From CAYTPI01 sp964439625 (lineage in GTDB: Bacteria > Chloroflexota > Anaerolineae > Aggregatilineales > UBA3940), in assembly GCA_964439625.1 (NCBI GenBank), contig CAYTPI010000005.1, positions 124,001 to 188,000 on the forward strand: DNA of 64,000 nt, given 5' to 3'. Of this stretch, positions 27,128 through 36,147 are shown in pieces (positions within the stretch are counted from its first letter, which is position 1; every line of letters starts with the position of its first letter). The notes under the pieces are model-generated. The model was not told the origin of the DNA and did no database searches. It saw only the letters and a program-made list of their open reading frames with translations. The position numbers and the translations under genes were made by a program.

Positions 27128-28551
27128 TCTATATTGACTGGCAATGTAAACTGAAAAACTGCCCCGCCCTCAGGCGCATTCTGTGCCCTGATTGTGCCGC
27201 CGTGCGCTTCAACAATTGACCGAGCGATTGCCAGCCCCAAGCCGCTGCCACCATCATTTCGCGCCCGTGATTTGTCCGCTCTATAGAACCGTTCAAATAG
27301 ATTGGGCAAATCAGTAACGTCAATCCCATCGCCGGAATCACGGACTTCAAACAGTAAACGTGAATCTGGTGTGTGGGTTGCTCTCAAGATGATTTTCCCG
27401 TGCTCTGGCGTATAGCGGATGGCGTTCGAGGTCAGGTTGCCCAACACTTGGGCAATCCGCTTGGGGTCGGCATAAAGCGCTGCCTCAGCTCCACCTGTTT
27501 GGCGCTCTAGAGAGATACCTTTTGCCGCAGCCAAGGGTGTGAATGCGGCTGTAGTTTGTGCCAACAGTTCGCCAGCGGTCACCATCTCGGGGTGTATCTT
27601 GAGTTCGCCAGCGTCTGACAGCGCTAACACCCTTAAATCTTCGATGAGATGTTCGAGCCGCAATGCCTCGGCATGGATCACTGCCAGCCGATCTGGGGTA
27701 GGGGCAAATACGCCGTCCGTGAGCGCTTCGGTATGCCCAAGAATGGTGCTTAACGGCGTTCGTAGTTCGTGGGCGATGTTTGCTGTCATCTGCTGCCGCT
27801 GTGCCTGTGCCTGCTGAAGTCGTTGGCTCATGTCATTGAATGATTGTGCCAGTGAGCCCAGTTCATCTTGCGAGTGAATGGCTACTTGCTCCCCTAGGGT
27901 CCCAGAACCAAGCGCTTTGGTTGCCTCGGTTAATGTTTTGATCGGTCTGGTTAAGGTTTGTGCTAAGATTACGCTCGCCATGATCGAGACGACGACTGCG
28001 GCAGCACCGCCGCCTAACAGCAGCAAATTGAACGGCCTGATAAATTCGCCACTGCCTCCGCTTCCCAACGGCGGATTTACCCAGGTGGGTCTGCTTGGGC
28101 TGCGCTCTTGATTGGGGCCGCCACGTCTGTCGCCTTGGTGCTGATCCATGTACTGCTGAAAGTCGTGCCCGGCAATTACAAAGCCGACGCTAGCACCATC
28201 AACCACAATTGGTTCCGCTTGTTCCATAAGATTTTGTGGAAGTTCAACTCTACCCGGTTCGATGCGCCGCCCGCTTAATGCCTGTATTTGACGATTAGAA
28301 TCAAATACCATGATTGCCGGTGCACCCTCATCACCAAAAGTAGCAAAAACGACGTTCGCGTTATCCCAACTGTTGTTAGCCACGTAGTATTGTGTGTAGG
28401 CTCGATGCAGTTCTGTGGTGTAGCGATTTTCTAACAATTCGTTGACCTGTATCGGCGTGACTAGCCGCAGCAGAATCGCCACAATAATAATCCCGACGAG
28501 GCTTACTAAGACGAATGCTGCCGTCAATTTGAACGTCAATGAGCGCGTCAT
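27124..28551 (-). CDS. Sensor histidine kinase (HAMP, HisKA, HATPase)
   Basis: 475 residues. TM1 at about 10-30, an extracytoplasmic sensor region with a Gly/Pro/Arg-rich patch, TM2 at about 173-196 and a HAMP linker. The phosphoacceptor histidine is in IAHELRTPLS near 262. The N box is LGNLTSNAIRYTP, G1 is VRDSGDGI and G2 is GGSGLGLAIAR. This is a BaeS/PhoR-like membrane sensor. It overlaps the response-regulator gene by 4 bp and forms a pair with it. The sensor signal is not recognisable. Confidence 0.95.
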   Translation of the reverse strand: MTRSLTFKLTAAFVLVSLVGIIIVAILLRLVTPIQVNELLENRYTTELHRAYTQYYVANNSWDNANVVFATFGDEGAPAIMVFDSNRQIQALSGRRIEPGRVELPQNLMEQAEPIVVDGASVGFVIAGHDFQQYMDQHQGDRRGGPNQERSPSRPTWVNPPLGSGGSGEFIRPFNLLLLGGGAAAVVVSIMASVILAQTLTRPIKTLTEATKALGSGTLGEQVAIHSQDELGSLAQSFNDMSQRLQQAQAQRQQMTANIAHELRTPLSTILGHTEALTDGVFAPTPDRLAVIHAEALRLEHLIEDLRVLALSDAGELKIHPEMVTAGELLAQTTAAFTPLAAAKGISLERQTGGAEAALYADPKRIAQVLGNLTSNAIRYTPEHGKIILRATHTPDSRLLFEVRDSGDGIDVTDLPNLFERFYRADKSRARNDGGSGLGLAIARSIVEAHGGTIRAQNAPEGGAVFQFTLPVNID

Positions 28552-29237
28552 CGCTTCTCCGAGCTAAAGCGGTAGCCAACACCGTATACGGTTTCAATGA
28601 AGCTTGGTTTTTTTGGGTCTTGTTCGATTTTGGCCCGTAAATTTTTGATGTGAACATCGACTGTTCGTTCATAACCGGCAAAAGCATCTTCTTGGATCGC
28701 TTCAAGCAGTTCCATTCGGTTGAAGACCTTTCCTGGCGTCGTCATCATGTAAGCCAATAAATCAAACTCGGTTCGCGTCAAGCTGAGTTCTTCGCCGTCC
28801 AGTATGGCGTAGTACCCATCGCAATCAACTTCTAACAAGCCTGATCGTAGAAGCTTTGGCGGTTCATTGGTGTCGGTCGTGCGCCGCAACACAGCTTTAA
28901 TGCGAGCCACTAATTCACGTGCACTGAAGGGTTTCGTGACGTAATCATCCGCACCCAGTTCAAGCCCCAAAATGCGATCATCCTCTTCGACCTTGGCTGT
29001 TAACATGATGATTGGTGTGCTGCTCTCTTTACGATGCAGCCGCATAAATTCGTAGCCATCCATCTCTGGCATCATTAAGTCAAGTACGATTAAGTCCGGC
29101 TTGCTGTAGCGTGCGGCATAGAGGGCTTCCCGTCCGTTCGTTGCTGTTACCACATCGTATCCAGAGGCTTCTAAATATGATCGTATGAAGTTGACGAGGT
29201 TCTCTTCATCATCTGTAACGAGAATGCGTTGGCTCAT
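28548..29237 (-). CDS. OmpR/PhoB-family response regulator
   Basis: 229 residues from ATG 29237 (MSQRILVTDDEEN), which has GGAGAAAGG just upstream; an earlier in-frame start adds 13 residues with no receiver homology. The receiver domain has acidic D9-D10, phosphoacceptor D53 (VLDLMMP) and the K in YVTKPF. A winged-helix DNA-binding domain follows with LTRTEFDLLAYM and ERTVDVHIKNLRAKIE. It is activated by the overlapping histidine kinase. The secreted repeat-protein gene upstream is a likely target. Confidence 0.96.
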   Translation of the reverse strand: MSQRILVTDDEENLVNFIRSYLEASGYDVVTATNGREALYAARYSKPDLIVLDLMMPEMDGYEFMRLHRKESSTPIIMLTAKVEEDDRILGLELGADDYVTKPFSARELVARIKAVLRRTTDTNEPPKLLRSGLLEVDCDGYYAILDGEELSLTRTEFDLLAYMMTTPGKVFNRMELLEAIQEDAFAGYERTVDVHIKNLRAKIEQDPKKPSFIETVYGVGYRFSSEKR

Positions 29238-29331
29238 GTACCTTTCTCCAAACTGAAAACCTGTTTCCACTACCACCGATTATCTACAAAAGCGACCGCA
29301 AAGAAAATAATACGAGGCGCTTTGGCATTGG

Positions 29332-29366
29332 CACAGGAGGGCATTCCGCAGGGATGCCCTCCTGTG
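29332..29366 (-). terminator. Long stable hairpin between the secreted protein and the response regulator
   Basis: Arms 29332-29347 and 29351-29366 (CACAGGAGGGCAT.. with ..ATGCCCTCCTGTG) make a 16-bp stem with one G-T wobble and a 3-nt loop. It lies 21 bp after the stop of the secreted protein gene. No clear T-run follows on the minus strand, so it may be a partial terminator or an RNA-stabilising end that sets the ratio between the upstream gene and the two-component genes. Confidence 0.55.
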
Positions 29367-29386
29367 TTTACAAAACGCACTGGTCG

Positions 29387-30163
29387 TTATAGATTTTCGT
29401 TTGTGGTGTTCTCTAATGTTGCTTCGATGTCACCCTCATTGCCGCCGTCCCTTGGCCCACGCTGGCTGGGGTCACCGCAACCGTCGTGCTGTTCGCGGAA
29501 GGCTTCAAGGTCAACACCGGCTTCTTCGGCTAACGCTTCAATGGTAGCACCGTTGTCCAGTGCCTCTCTCAGTGCTTCCACCGACTCAAAGTTGAGTGCT
29601 TGCGCCAATTCCTCGAAATGTCTGCCTCGCGGGCCTCGGTTGAGATCAAGCTCTTCGCGTAGGACATCAAAATCTACCCCCCGCCGCTCAGCGAGTTCTT
29701 CCAACGAAATGCCATCCTCGTATGCCTGCTGCAGTTCCTCAAGGCTTAGGTTGAGAGCGTCTGCAATGGCTTGACGCTCTGCTTCACTCGGCCTACGCTG
29801 ACCGCCCGGCCTACCTTGTGGTCCTTGAAGCATGCGCTCGGCCTGCTCTTGTGTGATTTCGCCTGCAGCGACTGCCTCATTGATGCAGGTTTCGCGGGCT
29901 TGCTCGATGTCCTCGGTGGTGATGCCGTTGTCAGCTAAGAGTGCTTCAAACGCCTCCCGGTTACGGGTCTCGCGGGCCGCCTCGATTTCTCCGATGCTTA
30001 GTCCCAAATTAGTCAGCATCTCGCTGCCACAAACCTGTTCACCTTCACCTCCTCGCTCACCACGCTGCGAGTCATCTTCTTGGGCCGAAGTTATCGCAAC
30101 AGACATTAAAGCGGCTGAAACGATGACAACGAGTATCACAATCCATTTGAAATAGCGTTGCAT
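29387..30163 (-). CDS. Secreted helical repeat protein next to a two-component system
   Basis: 258 residues. An N-terminal signal peptide (IVILVVIVSAALMSVAITSAQ) is followed by an acidic, helical, soluble protein. Two clear repeats of about 40 residues occur at roughly 130-168 and 177-215, each with the form A-x-AL-x3-S-x-E-x-L, then a Gly, (S/T)-(L/I)-E-x-LAE, and GVD ending in RE. Similar 'ALG(I/V)..EEL..G.SL..IA...GV' helices occur in secreted small proteins of Gram-positives and Chloroflexi. Three cysteines are present (C46, one near 92 and one near the end). Position before an OmpR-type regulator and a sensor suggests a stress-induced accessory or periplasm-like chaperone/sensor partner (inference). 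Confidence 0.7.
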   Translation of the reverse strand: MQRYFKWIVILVVIVSAALMSVAITSAQEDDSQRGERGGEGEQVCGSEMLTNLGLSIGEIEAARETRNREAFEALLADNGITTEDIEQARETCINEAVAAGEITQEQAERMLQGPQGRPGGQRRPSEAERQAIADALNLSLEELQQAYEDGISLEELAERRGVDFDVLREELDLNRGPRGRHFEELAQALNFESVEALREALDNGATIEALAEEAGVDLEAFREQHDGCGDPSQRGPRDGGNEGDIEATLENTTNENL

Positions 30164-30223
30164 ATCTACTCCCCTTTATCTTGTTCAGATTTACTATCAA
30201 TTGGCATAAGGGTACAAATCAAA

Positions 30224-30240
30224 TGTGTAGAAGTTGTGAA
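30224..30240 (-). promoter_or_regulatory. Possible response-regulator direct repeat
   Basis: Minus strand: TTCACA (30240-30235) and TACACA (30229-30224) recur with an 11-bp period, as in PhoB/OmpR-type boxes, about 60-75 bp before the secreted-protein start. Only two short units are seen; this could be chance. Confidence 0.22.
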
Positions 30241-30269
30241 AAAGCCATGTGGATCTGATATGAAATGGT

Positions 30270-31580
30270 TTAATCAACCAATTGGTAGATAGTAAGAGTA
30301 TTCTCATTGTTGCGCGGATCTATTATTCGGACGACTGGCTCATACTCCATAGGGATATCCGCATCATCATTGACGATCAGATAGTCTGGTGCTTCAGCTA
30401 GTGAGTGAACTTGACGCTCGCTGAAATAGGCCACAAGCATCGCGCGCTCTGCGAAAAACGTTGCCTCCACAGTCGAGTTATTGCGCAGCCAGTAGCCTGC
30501 TTCACGAGGTGCATCCCAACTACGGCTTGGTAATAGATTGACCCCATTAGCTGCTCGCCATTCGACTGTTTCATTATCCGCAACCGTGATCACATTGTGC
30601 GATTGCCACGCTGCGGCCATTGTAAGCAAAACGACAGCCCATGCTAGTGCCCAATCGGGTACACCGGTTAACTGCTGACCTATCCAACGGGTTCCTCTAA
30701 TCAGTAGCGCAGATATTGAGATGCCAACAACAGACGCTGCTATCGATAGTTCTACAAACAGGCTGATCAGTAATAAGCTGCCACTCCAATATAGTAAACT
30801 TTGTATTGAAGCAGTGTATTGCTTGAAACTCACAAATCCTGCTAATCCTGCCATCAAAACGGCTACCCACAAGCTTGACTGCAAAATGAGGCCTAATGGG
30901 ATAGTAAGCGCACTGTGTGTCAAGTTGAGAGCAAACTGTGCATGGCCTAGTGCCCCATAAACGCTTAACCAGCCAACACCTAGCACGCTGCAACTTATTA
31001 GTAGTATTGGTTTTGATGTTGGTTTTCGTATAGCTGTTATCGCTGCGTAGATGATGAGACCAAACAGAGCGGCAACATGAAGAGGAATGGCAATCATTGA
31101 AAAAATAAGGCTAAGTCGCGAACGCTTAGTAATTGTTGCTAATACTGCCAACAGCACAAACAGTAGTGCCAGTGCATCTACTTGACCAAGCGTGATCCAA
31201 AGCATTGGCATCAGAAGATAGACCATACCAGATACTAAACCTATCGTAGCATCCGAACTGAGCTTCTCACTGATGATCAGCATGAGTAAACTGCCGATTG
31301 TGATCGCTGCAATGCTCAAGCCTACAGCAATTCTGATGCTGGGTAAACTGAGCTGTTCCAACAGCGCCAGTAGAAGCACATATAGCGGACTGATGAGTGC
31401 CGCGTTTGTCACCGTGGATGCGGTTTGCCAATCACCCTGAGCCAACAACTTGCCAGTGTAAAAAGCGCTGAAGCTGGCCTCAGAGCGAATATCCATATGG
31501 GCCGCCGTCAGAAAGAATGCAAAGACAGCAAGCACGCCGCCGCCAACGAGATAGGGATGTAGTCTAAAGTCTCTAAGCAT
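30270..31580 (-). CDS. GT-C-like polytopic membrane protein
   Basis: 436 residues with about ten helices and a short soluble C-terminus. The first loop after helix 1 (HMDIRSEASFSAFYTGKLL) resembles that of GT87/GT39-type mannosyltransferase-like proteins, with acidic D29 and E33. No other motif is diagnostic. It stands alone between the two-component locus and the liv operon. Likely a polyprenyl-phosphate-sugar-dependent transferase or a non-catalytic relative. Confidence 0.55.
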   Translation of the reverse strand: MLRDFRLHPYLVGGGVLAVFAFFLTAAHMDIRSEASFSAFYTGKLLAQGDWQTASTVTNAALISPLYVLLLALLEQLSLPSIRIAVGLSIAAITIGSLLMLIISEKLSSDATIGLVSGMVYLLMPMLWITLGQVDALALLFVLLAVLATITKRSRLSLIFSMIAIPLHVAALFGLIIYAAITAIRKPTSKPILLISCSVLGVGWLSVYGALGHAQFALNLTHSALTIPLGLILQSSLWVAVLMAGLAGFVSFKQYTASIQSLLYWSGSLLLISLFVELSIAASVVGISISALLIRGTRWIGQQLTGVPDWALAWAVVLLTMAAAWQSHNVITVADNETVEWRAANGVNLLPSRSWDAPREAGYWLRNNSTVEATFFAERAMLVAYFSERQVHSLAEAPDYLIVNDDADIPMEYEPVVRIIDPRNNENTLTIYQLVD

Positions 31581-31590
31581 AAATGCCTAT

Positions 31591-31631
31591 ACCTGCAAAC
31601 AAAACGGGCCACACAGCATTGTGCAGCCCGT
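31591..31631 (-). terminator. Rho-independent terminator of the liv operon
   Basis: Minus strand: ACGGGC (31631-31626) pairs with GCCCGT (31609-31604), with CAC/GTG pairs possible inside the loop, followed by TTTTGTTTGC. It lies 26 bp after the livF stop. Confidence 0.65.
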
Positions 31632-31656
31632 AAATTATTCGAACTAGTGAATAACG

Positions 31657-32370
31657 TTACCTTTCGCCGAGGTAAGCTCTTTGGACGGATTCATTTGCCA
31701 GTAATTCCTCACCAGAACCACTGAGTACAATCGTCCCTGATTGCAACACGTAGCCTCGATGGCAAATTGACAAGGCAATCTGTGCGTTCTGCTCAACCAA
31801 CAAAATGGTCTTACCATCAGCATTCAACTTCTGAATGGTGTCGAAAATTTCCTGTACCAAAATGGGTGCTAATCCCATTGATGGCTCATCCAGCAGCAGG
31901 ACACGGGGCTGCGACATCAGAGCACGCCCAATGGCGAGCATTTGCTGCTCTCCACCGGAGAGCGTGCCACCAGCCTGCTTACGACGTTCTTTCAAGCGCG
32001 GAAACGTTTCATAGACGAAATCAATTGTATCATCAAACTCTTGTTGACTCTCACGCGTGTAGGCGCCGATCACAAGGTTTTCTTCAACGCTTAACCGACC
32101 GAAAATACGGCGGCCTTCTGGCGATTGTGTAATACCGCGGTACACAATTTGATGGGGCGGAAGTTCTGTGATTTCCTCTCCTTCGAACGCTACGCTGCCA
32201 TACCGGGCCGGAGTCATACCGCAAATTGTATTGAGGGTCGTACTCTTACCAGCACCGTTACTGCCAATCAGAGTGACGATTTCACCCTCGTTGACCTCAA
32301 TGGAGATGCCTTGTAGGGCGTGGATGCTTCCATAGTATGTGTGTATCTTTTTTGCTTCCAACAGTGCCAT
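31657..32370 (-). CDS. livF: Branched-chain amino acid ABC transporter ATP-binding protein LivF
   Basis: 237 residues, typical. Walker A GSNGAGKST, signature LSGGEQQ, Walker B VLLLDEPSMG, switch His in LLVEQNAQ context. LivF and LivG together power uptake of branched-chain amino acids or related amides through LivH/LivM. The start overlaps the livG stop by 1 bp. It is the last gene of the operon and is followed by a terminator. Confidence 0.96.
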   Translation of the reverse strand: MALLEAKKIHTYYGSIHALQGISIEVNEGEIVTLIGSNGAGKSTTLNTICGMTPARYGSVAFEGEEITELPPHQIVYRGITQSPEGRRIFGRLSVEENLVIGAYTRESQQEFDDTIDFVYETFPRLKERRKQAGGTLSGGEQQMLAIGRALMSQPRVLLLDEPSMGLAPILVQEIFDTIQKLNADGKTILLVEQNAQIALSICHRGYVLQSGTIVLSGSGEELLANESVQRAYLGER

Positions 32371-33170
32371 TAGTGCTGCTCCATCGGTTTACCTAAGTAC
32401 GCTTCGATCACTCGTGGGTCCTTTTGAACTACGGCAGGTGTACCCTCTGATATCTTGGTGCCGTAGTCCAGAACGGTGACTTGATCCGATATACCCATGA
32501 CGACGCGCATATCGTGTTCAATTAAGAAGATAGTGAGCTTAAGTTCATCGCGTAGGCGTCGAATGAGGTCTGTCATCTCAACTGTCTCACGCGGGTTCAT
32601 ACCTGCGGCGGGCTCGTCCAATAAGAGTATCTCAGGTTCGTTTGCCAATGCCCGAGCAATCTCTAATCGTCGTTGGTCACCATAGGGCATGCTGCTGGCA
32701 ATCGCATCTTCTTTGCCTTCCAACCCACAGAAGTTAAGTAGTTCACGAGCGCGTTTATACGCTTTGGCTTCTTCTTTACGAACGTGGGGCAGTCGCAAAA
32801 TTGAGCCGACCAACCCAGCCTTCATGCGTGGGTGGTGCCCAACCATCACATTCTCGACAGCCGTCATCAGCGAAAATAGCCGAATATTTTGATAGGTACG
32901 TGCAATTCCGAGATTGGCAATATGATTGGGCGAGACACCAATAAGTGATTTACCCTTAAACTGAATATCCCCTTCTTCAGGCGTGTAGAAGCCGGTAATG
33001 CAATTGAAGAAGGTGGTTTTTCCTGCACCGTTCGGGCCAATTACGCTGGTGATTGTGCTAGGTTCAACGTTGAGGTCAACACCATTGACCGCAGTCAACC
33101 CTCCAAACCGCTTGGTAACAGCAATTGTTTGCAAGACGGGAGGTGTCCCATTTGCTTGAGTATCGGTCAT
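32370..33170 (-). CDS. livG: Branched-chain amino acid ABC transporter ATP-binding protein LivG
   Basis: 266 residues. Walker A GPNGAGKTT, a LivG-type long helical insert with ARTYQNIRLF, signature MPYGDQRRLEIARAL (LSYGxQ variant), Walker B ILLLDEPAAGMN and switch FLIEHDMRVV. It pairs with LivF as the ATPase dimer. Overlaps livM upstream by 4 bp and livF downstream by 1 bp. Confidence 0.96.
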   Translation of the reverse strand: MTDTQANGTPPVLQTIAVTKRFGGLTAVNGVDLNVEPSTITSVIGPNGAGKTTFFNCITGFYTPEEGDIQFKGKSLIGVSPNHIANLGIARTYQNIRLFSLMTAVENVMVGHHPRMKAGLVGSILRLPHVRKEEAKAYKRARELLNFCGLEGKEDAIASSMPYGDQRRLEIARALANEPEILLLDEPAAGMNPRETVEMTDLIRRLRDELKLTIFLIEHDMRVVMGISDQVTVLDYGTKISEGTPAVVQKDPRVIEAYLGKPMEQH

Positions 33171-34786
33171 TTGGCTGTTCCTTTCGCGGGGGTACCGCCT
33201 CCGCCACTGTCAGGTGGGGGGACTACCGCCCTTTCTCCAACATCATCTTCGATATCGCTCTCTGCGAATTCCAGTCTGCGGCGTTTAGAGGGCCATAAAC
33301 CTTCTGGCCGTAAAATCATCATGGCGACGAGTAGACCGCCAAAAGCCAAGATGCGATAAGTATCCAACTCACGTAGGACTTCCGGTAGGCCGCGAAGGGC
33401 GAAGGCACCGAGGATAGTACCTGGAATGCTGCCCATCCCACCGACAATGACGACAGACAGCACGTTGATGGAGACCAATAGTTGATGATCTTCTGGGCCA
33501 GTAAATTGGTTACGGGCTGCAAAAATGACGCCGCCTAAGCCAGCAAAAGCAGCACCGATGCCAAAGGCTATCAACTTGTACTTTAGGGTATTAATCCCCA
33601 TGGCTTGGGCAACTGTTTCATCTTCGCGCATCGCGATCATGGCACGCCCTACGCGGGATTCTCGCAGGCGAATGGTGATGAAGATGATCAGAGCAATCGC
33701 TACGAAGATGAGGTACAAGTACTCTTGGTTGTTAAACAAACGCCCGTTGATTGTTGGCCCAGCAATATCCCGAACACCACGAGGGCCAGCCGTAAAGTCC
33801 GTTAAAAGGTCACTTTTAATCAGAATTCGCGTAATTTCCCCCAGGCCAAGTGTGACGATTGCAAGATAGTCACCGCGTAGGCGTAGCACTGGGATGCCGA
33901 GCAGCACACCAAACAAACCGGCGAGCACAATGCCGATAGGCACTGTTGCCCAAAACGGCCAGAGAAAATTGTGCGGCACTGGTGCGGTCAGTAGGGCGAC
34001 TGTGTATGCACCAACAGCAAAGAACGCAACAATACCCAGGTCAAGCAGACCAGCATAACCTACTTCAATATTCAAGCCGAGACCCATCAACACGAAAATG
34101 CCGACTGACCCCAGCACAAAGTTCCAGTATGAGTTCAATTGCGACGGTAACCATACTAAGAAAGCAACCAGTGCCAGTATCCATACGATTCTAAAAATAA
34201 GCCGTTGGCGCTTTGTTTGTGAAGCTCGCGCAGATTGAAGACGGGTGAACCCGTCTCCAATAGATGCCGATAGCGACTTTGCCCAATCACTGCGAAACAG
34301 GCGGCGTACGGTTGCACCCAACAATCCCACAAGCGCGAAGATTACCAGATAGTTGATGATGGCAGCCCAGGCTGGTTGCCCAAGCAGAAACAACTGCATC
34401 GTTTCGGGTGATAGTGCGTTCAGATATGAGCGCGGGTCAACTTCAGCGCTAATTAAGATGCTGACGAGGACAACGGGAATAATCAGCATCACAGTAATAA
34501 ATATACCTGACAGAAAGCCTGAGGTCAGTGCATCTGTCCACTCGTCGCTTTTCCCGTAATCAGGCCGTTTTGTGGCGTTTGCACCAGCCCACAATCCGAT
34601 TAATCCTAGAAAGACAATAAGGCTGAAAGCTGGCCCGCTGAAGCCCATCGTTATACTGTCTTCATTATCCAGAATGCCTGTCAGGATTTGTGCCGCTGTT
34701 GATGTGAAGCCGATCAGCAGAAGAAAAATGATGACAAAACCAAAGATGACACCAGCTCTAATTCCGTCGTTAATAGATTTAGACAT
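33167..34786 (-). CDS. livM: Branched-chain amino acid ABC transporter permease LivM, with long N-terminal extension
   Basis: 539 residues against about 300-430 in common relatives. The canonical LivM domain runs from about 210 to 510 (GLNIEVGYAGLLDLG, LRLRGDYLAIVTLG, IALIIFITIRLRESRVGRAM, LGGVIFAARN, VIVGGMGSIPG). The first 190 residues add about four extra helices and lower-complexity loops with no counterpart in typical LivM. A short Gly/Pro tail ends the protein. It forms the membrane channel with LivH. Its start overlaps the livH stop by 1 bp (TAATG) and its end overlaps livG by 4 bp. Confidence 0.93.
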   Translation of the reverse strand: MSKSINDGIRAGVIFGFVIIFLLLIGFTSTAAQILTGILDNEDSITMGFSGPAFSLIVFLGLIGLWAGANATKRPDYGKSDEWTDALTSGFLSGIFITVMLIIPVVLVSILISAEVDPRSYLNALSPETMQLFLLGQPAWAAIINYLVIFALVGLLGATVRRLFRSDWAKSLSASIGDGFTRLQSARASQTKRQRLIFRIVWILALVAFLVWLPSQLNSYWNFVLGSVGIFVLMGLGLNIEVGYAGLLDLGIVAFFAVGAYTVALLTAPVPHNFLWPFWATVPIGIVLAGLFGVLLGIPVLRLRGDYLAIVTLGLGEITRILIKSDLLTDFTAGPRGVRDIAGPTINGRLFNNQEYLYLIFVAIALIIFITIRLRESRVGRAMIAMREDETVAQAMGINTLKYKLIAFGIGAAFAGLGGVIFAARNQFTGPEDHQLLVSINVLSVVIVGGMGSIPGTILGAFALRGLPEVLRELDTYRILAFGGLLVAMMILRPEGLWPSKRRRLEFAESDIEDDVGERAVVPPPDSGGGGTPAKGTAK

Positions 34787-35895
34787 TAAACTTTCTCCTC
34801 AGAGAGAACCTCACCTAGAATGCCAGTCGGTCGGAAAATAAGTACCAGCACCAAAATGGAAAAGGCGATGACGTCTTTCAATTGGAAATCAATGTTGATG
34901 GCTGCTGGCCCGATTGACTCTAAGATGCCGAGTGACATGCCGCCCAACATGGCGCCGGGAATGTTCCCAATCCCGCCAAGCACGGCTGCTGTGAATGCCT
35001 TAAGACCTAGCAAGAAGCCCATGAAGAAATAAATTTGACCATACTGAATACCAAACATGACGCCGGCGGCACCAGCTAACCCACCGCTAATAGCAAATGT
35101 CTTACTAATAACGTCGTCAACATCAATCCCCATTAAAGAAGCTGTGCCTTTATCCTCCGCAACAGCGCGCATCGCTCGTCCGAGCTTAGTACGCTGTACC
35201 ATCAGGTACAGGCCACCGAGCAGTAAAATTGCTAAGATGAGCGTCATCAGGCTCGTGTAGGTGATGATGATGTTGCTGCCGTCAACCACAATTGGGAAGC
35301 CGCGAGCTCGGTCAAGCAAGTCTGGGTTTGTGTAACTACGCCGCTGTGCGCCGAACATCAATAGAGCCGCGTTTTGCAAAAATATTGATGCACCAATGGC
35401 ACTAATCAAGGGGACAAGACGTGGGGCAGACCGGAGTGGTCGGTAGGCAATCTTTTCCAAATAAATGCCCATGAATGTGGCCAAAATGGTGCCCGCGGCA
35501 AATGCAAGCAGGGTCGAGATGATCGGCTGAGCATCCAAGAAACTGGTTTCTGTGGCTGGGTCAACGACCCACGCGTCTAGCACTTCAAAAACAAAGTATC
35601 CTGCAAATGCCCCAAACATCAATAACTCGCCATGGGCAAAGTTAATCATAAATAAGATGCCATAGACAAGCGTGTAGCCAATGGCAATTAGGGCATAGAT
35701 ACTGCCGATGACGATCCCTGTGATGGCAAAACGAACCCAAATGCTGGGCCCATAGAGCTGTTCGACCGCTAGTACTGTGTAGAGCCGCCAAGAAAGAAAG
35801 GCGCCAAAAATAATAGCAAGTGCAATCTGAATCTTTTGATACGTTGTAAAGCGCCGCCGCTTTGTCACCGTTGGCGTGCTAGCAACTGCGTCCAT
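34786..35895 (-). CDS. livH: Branched-chain amino acid ABC transporter permease LivH
   Basis: 369 residues. About 45 extra N-terminal residues precede the standard permease. Family landmarks are GSIYALIAIGYTLVYGIL, NFAHGELLMFGAF, GRAMRAVAEDKGTASLMGID and KAFTAAVLGGIGNIPGAMLGG. With LivM it forms the transport path. A gap of 252 bp with two hairpins separates it from the binding-protein gene upstream, which fits lower expression of the permeases than of the binding protein. Confidence 0.95.
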   Translation of the reverse strand: MDAVASTPTVTKRRRFTTYQKIQIALAIIFGAFLSWRLYTVLAVEQLYGPSIWVRFAITGIVIGSIYALIAIGYTLVYGILFMINFAHGELLMFGAFAGYFVFEVLDAWVVDPATETSFLDAQPIISTLLAFAAGTILATFMGIYLEKIAYRPLRSAPRLVPLISAIGASIFLQNAALLMFGAQRRSYTNPDLLDRARGFPIVVDGSNIIITYTSLMTLILAILLLGGLYLMVQRTKLGRAMRAVAEDKGTASLMGIDVDDVISKTFAISGGLAGAAGVMFGIQYGQIYFFMGFLLGLKAFTAAVLGGIGNIPGAMLGGMSLGILESIGPAAINIDFQLKDVIAFSILVLVLIFRPTGILGEVLSEEKV

Positions 35896-36045
35896 ATGAA
35901 ATTCCCCTCAAGCCTTAGATTTTTACTGCTCGCTGCTTTGTCGTGTCAAAAGGTAGTTCTTGGATGAGGCAGTAGTTGTGAAGGCATAACGTTGAGTTTA
36001 AGTGCTTTGTTGACCAACGGAAAAGGTTCCTAGGCTTAAACACCG

Positions 36046-36085
36046 TAGCTGGCAAACACATCACACTTGACGTGCCTGCCAGCTA
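36046..36085 (-). other. Inverted repeat between livK and livH
   Basis: TAGCTGGCA (36046-36054) and TGCCAGCTA (36077-36085) are perfect 9-bp arms with a 22-nt loop. Together with the hairpin at 36098-36130 it can structure the livK-livH intergenic RNA. Confidence 0.45.
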
Positions 36086-36097
36086 TGTTGGTCTTAA

Positions 36098-36130
36098 GGT
36101 GGCGTGAAAATACAAGATTGACACGCCACC
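36098..36130 (-). terminator. Terminator-like hairpin after livK
   Basis: Perfect 9-bp stem GGTGGCGTG (36098-36106) with CACGCCACC (36122-36130) and a 15-nt loop, 17 bp after the livK stop. The minus-strand continuation TTAAGACC is only weakly T-rich, so partial read-through into livH is likely. Confidence 0.5.
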
Positions 36131-36147
36131 CAAGTTTAGTCGTTAGT

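Noticed and set aside
29229..29774. 181-residue plus-strand frame opposite the secreted protein and regulator leader
   Set aside because: Ser/Arg-rich antisense reading of an Ala/Glu/Leu-rich gene; no family match and no start signal.
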